Positions 15,395 to 22,422 of a stretch of DNA of 26,498 bases are shown piece after piece. A program made the position numbers and the translations under genes. The stretch comes from Bacteroidales bacterium. Its GTDB lineage: Bacteria > Bacteroidota > Bacteroidia > Bacteroidales > Muribaculaceae. Location: NCBI GenBank assembly GCA_900755985.1, contig CAAEIL010000312.1:1-26498 (forward strand). Direction: 5' to 3'. Numbering within the stretch: the stretch's first letter is position 1; every line of letters begins with the position of its first letter. Below the pieces are notes generated by a model that had not been told where the DNA came from, ran no database searches, and was given only the letters and a program-made list of their open reading frames with translations.

Positions 15395-15915
15395 ACAAAA
15401 GCACATTCAACTTTGCCATACTCTTCGTAGTACTCGTGCTGGCTCAGGCTGTTGTTTTCAATAACCTGATTCTCTTCAATACTGCGATAGCGATGGTATT
15501 TATATATATGATTGTGATATTGCCACTCACTGTCGGCACCAATACATCGCTTACAATAGGCTTTTTGCTCGGTCTGTGTGTAGATATTTTTTCGGACACC
15601 CCGGGACTCAATGCACTATCATGTACAATACTGAGCTTTGTACGTCGTCCGGTCTACCACCTCTATATGCCTCGCGAAGAAGAAATTGCTGTACAGCGTC
15701 CGGGACTTAAATCAATGGGATGGAGTGCGTTTGTAAAGTACTCGCTGACCATGTCACTGATTTATTGTGTCTGTGTATTTATGCTCGAAGCCTTTAGTTT
15801 CTTTGATATCAAACGTCTTCTCATACGCATCGGCGCCTCCACTCTTTACACACTTATTTTTATTTACGCCTTTGATTCACTGTCACTAAGCCGCCGTCGT
15901 GAAAAAAAATTATAA
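15391..15915 (+). CDS. mreD: Rod shape-determining protein MreD
   Basis: Polytopic inner-membrane partner of MreC in the elongasome. The 174-aa, very hydrophobic protein has about five predicted membrane segments. GFLLGLCVDIFSDTPGLNALSC is the recognisable MreD core (a G-x-x-x-D pattern followed by a loop), and the C-terminus is basic (SLSRRREKKL). Sequence conservation in this family is low, so the call rests on that core plus position between mreC (4-nt ATGA overlap) and mrdA (17-nt overlap). Confidence 0.92.
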   Translation: MNKSTFNFAILFVVLVLAQAVVFNNLILFNTAIAMVFIYMIVILPLTVGTNTSLTIGFLLGLCVDIFSDTPGLNALSCTILSFVRRPVYHLYMPREEEIAVQRPGLKSMGWSAFVKYSLTMSLIYCVCVFMLEAFSFFDIKRLLIRIGASTLYTLIFIYAFDSLSLSRRREKKL

Positions 15916-17860
15916 TTACAGCAAACGCCGTCATGTCATCGCCGGCTTCATTATACTTATTGCCTTTATATATGGTATAAGGCTTTTTGACCTGCAAATC
16001 AACGATTCGCGGTATAAGGAGTCGGCTGACACTAACGCATTTCTGAAAAAGACAATATATCCATCACGCGGACTAATATACGACCGCAACGGCGAACTTG
16101 TTGTCTTCAACCAGCCCGCTTACGATGTCATGCTCATTCCGCGCGACGTAAAGGATTTTGATACTGCTGACTTCTGCTCGACTCTGGGTATCACCAAGGA
16201 GATTCTGAGACAACGTTTCGCCGACATGAAGGATAAGCGCCTCAATCCCGGATATTCATCCTATTCGCCACAGATACTCCTGACACATCTTTCGCCCGAA
16301 GAATACGGACGAATACAAGAGAAACTTTACCGTTTCCCGGGATTTTTTATACAAAAACGTATTCAACGTCAGTACAATACAAGTGTTGCTGGCAACCTCT
16401 TGGGCAACATTCGCGAAGTCAATGCTCAGGATATCGAAAAAGACCCGTATTACGCTGCCGGCGACTATACCGGAGACCTCGGGATTGAGCGCAGTTATGA
16501 ACCCTATTTGCGCGGGCGCAAAGGCATGGAAATTCTTATCCGTGATGCCCGGGGCCGTATACAGGGTAAATACGACGGCGGACGTCACGACATCGCTCCC
16601 GTCTCGGGTAAAGACCTTACACTCGCTATCGACATGAAATTGCAGCAATACGCCGAATCACTGATGGTTGGCAAACATGGCGCAGTTGTCGCCATTGAAC
16701 CCAAGACCGGCGAAATACTTTGTATGGTTTCGGCGCCCACTTACGACCCCTCGCTCCTAATTGGCCGTAACCGTGGCAAAAACTACCGCGCACTCTCCAA
16801 GGACCCTGAACATCCGCTGTTTGACCGCGCATTGATGGGTGCTTACCCTCCCGGCTCGACATTCAAACCGACACAAGGTCTTATTTTCCTTCAGGAAGGC
16901 ATTATTACGCCCGGCACATCATATCCGTGCCACAGAGGATATATCAACGGCGGACTGCGAGTGGGTTGTCACGGCCATGGTTCGCCTTTGGCACTAAAAC
17001 CGGCACTTGAAACTTCGTGCAATGCCTATTTTTGCTGGGGATTCAAGAACATGATTGACCGACGCAGCAAGTATGGCACATCGGCTGCGGCTTTCGAAGT
17101 ATGGAAAAAACACCTTGTATCGATGGGGTACGGTTATCGTATTGGAGTTGACCTTCCGGGCGAAAGTCGAGGATTTATACCCAACGAAGCATTCTATAAT
17201 AAATTCTATGGCGAAGGTAAATGGCGCGCCAACACCATAATCTCGGTATCCATAGGCCAAGGCGAGGTCATGGCCTCGCCTATTCAGATCGCAAATCTTT
17301 GCGCTACAATTGCCAATCGCGGCTGGTTCATCACCCCTCATGTGGTAAAGTCTATCAAAGACTCGGTGATGCCCACTGACCTGCTAAAAAAACGATATCC
17401 TACAATAGACAGCCGATATTATCCTGTCATAGCCGAAGGCATGCGAATGGCTGTAACGGGAGGTACTTGCCGCAAAGCCAATCTTCCCGATATCGAAGTC
17501 GCCGGCAAGACAGGTACCGCTCAAAACCCTCATGGTCGAGACCACTCGGCATTTATGGGATTCGCACCTTATAATGACCCGCAAATTGCCGTCTGCGTCT
17601 ATGTCGAAAACGCAGGCTTCGGTGCGGCTTTCGGTGTCCCTATCGGTTCGCTTGTTATCGAAAAATACCTAAAAGGACATATCGCCGAAAACCGCAAGTA
17701 TCTTGAAACACAGATGATGACAACTCATCTATCATACGACAAAGGCACTAAAAAGGACAGCTCGGCCAAGAATAAAAGCAAAAGCAACAAGAAAACCGAG
17801 TCTAAGAAAAAGACAGACTCGAATGCCGACAAAAAAGACTCTCTTAACAGAAAAAACTGA
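15899..17860 (+). CDS. mrdA: Penicillin-binding protein 2, elongasome transpeptidase
   Basis: Class B PBP that cross-links peptidoglycan during elongation, paired with RodA. The 653-aa protein has a membrane anchor (about 12-30), a PBP dimerisation/pedestal domain starting at YPSRGLIYDRNGELVV, and a transpeptidase domain with S320-T-F-K, S373-C-N and K537-T-G all present. C344, C357, H358, H360 and C374 are arranged like the zinc site of E. coli PBP2, an inference. A lysine/serine/aspartate-rich tail (about 610-653) follows the domain. The start is GTG at 15899 inside the end of mreD; the next in-frame ATG would delete the membrane anchor. The rodA start lies 2 nt after the stop. Confidence 0.96.
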   Translation: MKKNYNYSKRRHVIAGFIILIAFIYGIRLFDLQINDSRYKESADTNAFLKKTIYPSRGLIYDRNGELVVFNQPAYDVMLIPRDVKDFDTADFCSTLGITKEILRQRFADMKDKRLNPGYSSYSPQILLTHLSPEEYGRIQEKLYRFPGFFIQKRIQRQYNTSVAGNLLGNIREVNAQDIEKDPYYAAGDYTGDLGIERSYEPYLRGRKGMEILIRDARGRIQGKYDGGRHDIAPVSGKDLTLAIDMKLQQYAESLMVGKHGAVVAIEPKTGEILCMVSAPTYDPSLLIGRNRGKNYRALSKDPEHPLFDRALMGAYPPGSTFKPTQGLIFLQEGIITPGTSYPCHRGYINGGLRVGCHGHGSPLALKPALETSCNAYFCWGFKNMIDRRSKYGTSAAAFEVWKKHLVSMGYGYRIGVDLPGESRGFIPNEAFYNKFYGEGKWRANTIISVSIGQGEVMASPIQIANLCATIANRGWFITPHVVKSIKDSVMPTDLLKKRYPTIDSRYYPVIAEGMRMAVTGGTCRKANLPDIEVAGKTGTAQNPHGRDHSAFMGFAPYNDPQIAVCVYVENAGFGAAFGVPIGSLVIEKYLKGHIAENRKYLETQMMTTHLSYDKGTKKDSSAKNKSKSNKKTESKKKTDSNADKKDSLNRKN

Positions 17861-17862
17861 TC

Positions 17863-19320
17863 ATGCTCCAGCGAAGAATCGACGCTTCACAGATATTCCG
17901 TAACCTTGACTGGTTCACCGTCCTACTGTATTTGTTGATGGTAGCAGCCGGCGTTATATCAATCTATGCCGCAAGCTACGACTACGACAACGCCTCTATG
18001 TTCGACTTTAACGAGTTTTCGGGCAAACAGGCGTTGTGGATAACACTTTCGCTCGGACTTGCATTCATCATACTACTGATAGACAATCGTATGTACGAAG
18101 CGTACGCCTACCCTATCTATGTCCTTGTCATGATTTTGTTGCTAATAACACCATTTCTTGCTCCTGACATAAAAGGTTCGCGTTCGTGGCTTGTTTTCGG
18201 GCCCGTGTCTTTACAGCCGGCCGAGTTTGCAAAATTTGCAACAGCGCTTGCTCTTGCCAAGCTATTCAGCAGCTACAACTTTGTGCTTAATGCCAAGTTG
18301 TCAAACTATTTTCGGGCAGTAGGAATTATAGTTCTTCCTATACTTCTGATTCTGGCACAAAAAGAAACCGGTTCGGCCCTGACTTTTCTTGCTCTCTTTT
18401 TTGTATTGTATCGCGAAGGCATGAGCGGACTTATTTTGTTCGGTGCCGTTTTTGCCGTTGTCATATTTGTCGTAGCTATAAAATTTACAGCGTTAGGCGC
18501 TCTCGGCATACCCTCCGGACAATTCTGGATTATGATAGCAGTCCTGGGGATAATTCTTGCCATGCTCTTCATTTATAACCGTCGTTGGCCATTAGTCCGC
18601 AACGTGCTGTGTGCATACGGTTCATTCGCTTTGCTTACGGGAATACTCGCATTATGCAATGTCCACATTCCCGGATTGCCCATTCTGTTGACATTCATTT
18701 TCGGAATCTGTGTATACATTGTTATTGAGGCTCTGCAACGCCGCAACTTCAAACTTTTTATACCCGTGGCAACAGCAGTTCTTTCAATAGTTTTCATGTT
18801 CTCGGTTAACTTTGCTTTTGATCATCTGCAGCCGCATCAGCAGCGAAGGATAAATGTTGTTCTGGGCATCGAAGACGATATACGCGGTGCCGGTTACAAT
18901 GTCAACCAATCCAAAATAGCCATTGGTTCGGGAGGCTTTGCTGGCAAAGGATTCCTTAATGGCACGCAAACCAAGCTGAAATATGTCCCCGAACAGCATA
19001 CCGACTTCATATTCTGCACCATAGGAGAAGAAGAAGGATTTATCGGCACTACGGCGGTCATGCTATTGTTCATCGCACTCATTCTTCGCGTTATATTCAT
19101 CTCGGAACGTCAGCCGACTATCTTTGGCCGTGTATATGGCTATTGCGTAGCGTCGTATCTAATTTTCCATTTTTGTATAAACATTGGCATGGTGATAGGG
19201 CTGTGTCCCGTCATAGGCATACCTTTGCCATTCTTCAGCTATGGCGGCTCATCGCTATGGGGATTTACCATATTGTTGTTCATACTCCTAAAAATAGATT
19301 GCGGTCGCAAAATCAAGTGA
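17863..19320 (+). CDS. rodA: Peptidoglycan glycosyltransferase RodA
   Basis: SEDS-family integral membrane glycosyltransferase that polymerises lipid II in the elongasome together with PBP2. The 485-aa protein is longer than E. coli RodA because of extra hydrophobic segments around 190-300, which is usual in Bacteroidetes. Family motifs are KGSRSW (104-109), QPAEFAK (118-124), GAGYNVNQSKIAIGSGG, the PEQHTDFIF box and FFSYGGSS near the C-terminus. An acidic pair (D338, D339) sits where the catalytic aspartate of the extracellular loop is expected. The usual PDLG-type segment reads QKETGSA (166-172). It is the last gene of the cluster; no convincing terminator follows. Confidence 0.95.
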   Translation: MLQRRIDASQIFRNLDWFTVLLYLLMVAAGVISIYAASYDYDNASMFDFNEFSGKQALWITLSLGLAFIILLIDNRMYEAYAYPIYVLVMILLLITPFLAPDIKGSRSWLVFGPVSLQPAEFAKFATALALAKLFSSYNFVLNAKLSNYFRAVGIIVLPILLILAQKETGSALTFLALFFVLYREGMSGLILFGAVFAVVIFVVAIKFTALGALGIPSGQFWIMIAVLGIILAMLFIYNRRWPLVRNVLCAYGSFALLTGILALCNVHIPGLPILLTFIFGICVYIVIEALQRRNFKLFIPVATAVLSIVFMFSVNFAFDHLQPHQQRRINVVLGIEDDIRGAGYNVNQSKIAIGSGGFAGKGFLNGTQTKLKYVPEQHTDFIFCTIGEEEGFIGTTAVMLLFIALILRVIFISERQPTIFGRVYGYCVASYLIFHFCINIGMVIGLCPVIGIPLPFFSYGGSSLWGFTILLFILLKIDCGRKIK

Positions 19321-19453
19321 CGTCACACCCTTAGCACTTTTTCGCGGCTAATCAATATCCTTGTAAAGTAAAAAAAACATAGCAAGAGCGAAAGGAGCAT
19401 TTGGCAATTCCAAAATCTCCAGCTGCAAATATATAATTATTAATTATTTTTAC

Positions 19454-19461
19454 TAACTTTG
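19454..19461 (+). promoter_or_regulatory. Possible -7 element upstream of first amylase gene
   Basis: TAACTTTG, identical to the uvrB -7 element, lies 46 nt before the ATG at 19508. It sits in an AT-rich part of the 187-nt gap after rodA. No TTTG is found at the -33 position, which is compatible with an activator-dependent promoter, but this is inference. Confidence 0.5.
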
Positions 19462-19507
19462 TCACAAAATAACAAATAATAGACTACAAATCATTACTTA
19501 CTTATCC

Positions 19508-22267
19508 ATGAAAAGATTTTTTTCGTTCTTTGCCATGCTGAGCATGTTCTGTCTGCTCGCATCGGCTCAGATTGTGACAACATCGCCGGTACTGATCCAG
19601 GACCAGAGCAAAAACGTCACACTGACTTATCATGCCGACTCGCCTTTGGGTAACGGTGGTCTTAAAGGTCTAACCGCAGCCACACCGGTTTATGCTCACA
19701 TCGGTGTAATAACCACAAAAAGTATCAATACCAGCGATTGGAAATACGGGCCCACTAAATGGGGCGACAATGCCGAAAAATATAAACTGACCTATGTCAG
19801 TGCCAACACATATACACTTGCGCTCGGTGACATGCGGACATATTTCGGCATAACCGACCCGAATGAAAAAATCGAAAAAATCGCACTGGTTTTCCGCACC
19901 GGTGATTGCTACAAAGAAGGCAAAACCAAAGCCGGCGGCGACATCTTTGTTGATGTATATCCCGAAGGCTACCAGATGCTTTTCCAAAATGACGCTCCCG
20001 GTACCGTCGTTTCTCAGCCGACCACCGTCAAATTCTCGGCAGTAACCACCGAAGCCTCGACTATCACTATTAAAGTCAACGGGACTACACTTGCATCGAC
20101 TAACGGCAAAACCGAACTCACAGCCTCGTACAGCATCGCCAAAACCGGTAGTTATACTTTCGAGGCAACTGCCACAAACGGGTCGAAGACTTTGGTGAAA
20201 ACCACCTCGATAGCCTACCCCGGCGCTTCTACGGCCGGAACTTATCCCGGTGGTGTCCCCAAAATGGGTACTGTAAAAAATGCCGATGGTACCGTGACTT
20301 TCTGTATTGCTGCTCCCGGCAAAAAATCAGTGGTCCTCGTTCCGTCATGGGATGACTACAATGTCCTTGACAAAAACATCATGAAGTATCAGGACTATCA
20401 GGGACAGCGCTACTTTTTCACAACTGTTTCTGGTCTGAAAGACGACCAATGGTATCCCTATTATTACATTGTTGACGCTTCGGTCAAAGTGGGTGATCCT
20501 TATGCACATCTCGTCCTTGACAACTATAGTGACAAATGGCTCGATGCAGACATCTGGCCCGATATGCCCAAGTATCCCTACGACAAATTTGATGATGTAA
20601 TACTCGCCGTTTATCGTGGTGACATGGATTCGAATTACAAATTCTCCAACTTCACCATTCCCGACCACCGCAACCTCGTCATCTACGAACTCCTTGTCCG
20701 TGATTTCACAGGTACCGAAGGCGAAGCCAACGGTGAAGGCACACTGCGCAAAGCCATCGAGCGTATTCCTTATCTGAAATCGCTCGGCATCAATGCCGTA
20801 GAACTACTTCCTGTCATGGAATTCAACGGCAACAACTCATGGGGATATAACACAAACTTCTACATGGCTCCCGACAAGGCTTATGGTTCGCCTACCGACC
20901 TCAAAGACTTTGTCGAACTGTGTCACCGCAACGGCATAGCAGTAATACTCGACATCGTTTTCAACCAGAGCGACGGCCTGCATCCCTGGTACCAGATGTA
21001 TCCCATCTCTTCCAACCCGTTCTATAACGCTACGGCTCCCCATGATTATTCGGTACTCAACGACTGGAAACAGGAAAATCCGCTTGTCCGCCAGCAATGG
21101 AAAGACGCCATCAAGTACTGGATGACCGCTTACAACGTAGACGGTTTCCGTTTCGACCTTGTCAAGGGACTCGGCACATCTTATCCTACTAACACCGAAG
21201 ATTACAATGCCTCGCGTGTCGCCGTTATGAAAGACTTACATTCGGCTATTACCGAAGTCAAGCCTAACGGTATCCATATCAACGAAAATCTTGCCAAACC
21301 TCAAGAAGAAAACGAAATGGCTACTGACGGCCAACTCAACTGGGCCAACATCAACTTTGCTTCCTGCCAGTATACAATGGGATATCCCTCAGGTTCGGGC
21401 CTTGGCCGCTTCCTCTCGACTCTTGATGAACGTCAGGCCTACTCAACGGTATCTTATGCCGAAAGCCATGACGAAGAACGAATGGGTTACAAGCAGACTG
21501 CTTATGGTATCGACAATGTCAAGGCAGACAAAGATATCCGAATCAAACGTCTCCAACAGCTTGCTGTTCAGCTTCTTGCCACTCCCGGTCCCAAGATGGT
21601 TTGGCAATTTGGCGAACTCGGCGCAGACGAGTCTACCAAAGACTCAAATGGCGGAAACAATACCGACCCCAAAATAGTTATATGGAGCCGTCTTGAAGAC
21701 GAAGGCTACAAGTCTCTTCACGATGTATACGCAGCTATGGCAAATCTGCGCACCGGAAACGCCGACCTCTTCAACGAGGGTGATTTCTATCAGACCGGTC
21801 TAAATGCTGCAAACTTTGCTACAAACCGCGTCCTTATTATCCGCCATGAAAACAAGCAGATTCTTGTGATGGTCAACCCCAACTACTCCGGCGTTGACAA
21901 GACTATTTCGATTTCTGCTTCACGTTGCTCAAAAATTACTCCTGCAACTTGTCAGATTATATGCGCTACTCCAGGATTTACACCCACACTTACACAGAGC
22001 GGCACCTCTCTCAAGTGTAACGTTCCCGCCAACTCTTTCGTTGTCTTTGCATCCCAGGACGTTGCCGGTGTTGATGACACCATAGCAGACGATTTTACCC
22101 AAAATGTCAAAGTATATGCTGATGGCGGCCGTATTGTCATCACCGGTATATACGACAACGCTACCATTTACAATCTTGCCGGTCAGATTCAATCTTCGAC
22201 TGCTGTCCCCTCTGGCATCTATATCGTAAATGTTGACGGCAAAGCTCACAAAGTTGTAGTTCGCTGA
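19508..22267 (+). CDS. Exported GH13 alpha-amylase-family protein, copy 1
   Basis: Predicted alpha-glucan hydrolase of GH13 acting outside the cytoplasm. Architecture of the 919-aa protein: signal peptide (1-20, ASA-QIVTTSP); an unassigned beta-rich domain (about 21-160); an Ig-like segment (about 165-240); a CBM48-like domain (from GGVPKMGTV, about 245-355); the GH13 barrel (about 370-790); a beta domain; and a T9SS type A-like tail (last about 50 residues, IYNLAGQ then GIYIVNVDGKAHKVVVR). Catalytic residues are nucleophile D550 (GFRFDLV), acid/base E593 (INENL) and D655 (SHDE). Region I reads D482-I-V-F-N486-Q487, with glutamine where GH13 normally has histidine. No susC/susD genes lie in the window. 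Confidence 0.88.
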   Translation: MKRFFSFFAMLSMFCLLASAQIVTTSPVLIQDQSKNVTLTYHADSPLGNGGLKGLTAATPVYAHIGVITTKSINTSDWKYGPTKWGDNAEKYKLTYVSANTYTLALGDMRTYFGITDPNEKIEKIALVFRTGDCYKEGKTKAGGDIFVDVYPEGYQMLFQNDAPGTVVSQPTTVKFSAVTTEASTITIKVNGTTLASTNGKTELTASYSIAKTGSYTFEATATNGSKTLVKTTSIAYPGASTAGTYPGGVPKMGTVKNADGTVTFCIAAPGKKSVVLVPSWDDYNVLDKNIMKYQDYQGQRYFFTTVSGLKDDQWYPYYYIVDASVKVGDPYAHLVLDNYSDKWLDADIWPDMPKYPYDKFDDVILAVYRGDMDSNYKFSNFTIPDHRNLVIYELLVRDFTGTEGEANGEGTLRKAIERIPYLKSLGINAVELLPVMEFNGNNSWGYNTNFYMAPDKAYGSPTDLKDFVELCHRNGIAVILDIVFNQSDGLHPWYQMYPISSNPFYNATAPHDYSVLNDWKQENPLVRQQWKDAIKYWMTAYNVDGFRFDLVKGLGTSYPTNTEDYNASRVAVMKDLHSAITEVKPNGIHINENLAKPQEENEMATDGQLNWANINFASCQYTMGYPSGSGLGRFLSTLDERQAYSTVSYAESHDEERMGYKQTAYGIDNVKADKDIRIKRLQQLAVQLLATPGPKMVWQFGELGADESTKDSNGGNNTDPKIVIWSRLEDEGYKSLHDVYAAMANLRTGNADLFNEGDFYQTGLNAANFATNRVLIIRHENKQILVMVNPNYSGVDKTISISASRCSKITPATCQIICATPGFTPTLTQSGTSLKCNVPANSFVVFASQDVAGVDDTIADDFTQNVKVYADGGRIVITGIYDNATIYNLAGQIQSSTAVPSGIYIVNVDGKAHKVVVR

Positions 22268-22311
22268 GAAGAACAAGGCTTTCAACCGTTATCGGTCGAA
22301 ATATTTATCAG

Positions 22312-22341
22312 ACACCCGGAGCAAACTTATGTTCCGGGTGT
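22312..22341 (+). terminator. Hairpin between the two amylase genes
   Basis: ACACCCGGA (22312-22320) and TCCGGGTGT (22333-22341) form a perfect 9-bp stem with a 12-nt loop. Flanking AG and CT extend it past a one-base bulge, and TGTATTTTTATG follows. It looks like an intrinsic terminator 44 nt after copy 1. The remaining 81 nt to the copy 2 ATG hold no complete TTTG/TAnnTTTG promoter. Confidence 0.7.
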
Positions 22342-22422
22342 TCTGTATTTTTATGCGAACATTACAACATGATTTCAGGTTATTTATATATCATAAATTC
22401 TATACTAATAAAAACACATTCA

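Noticed and set aside
14813..15406. 197-codon minus-strand open frame
   Set aside because: Antisense to mreC across most of its length, with no promoter or family motif; mreC is certain.
19328..19352. TTAGC...GCTAA inverted repeat after rodA as a terminator
   Set aside because: Only five pairs with a long loop and no immediate T-run; too weak to call.
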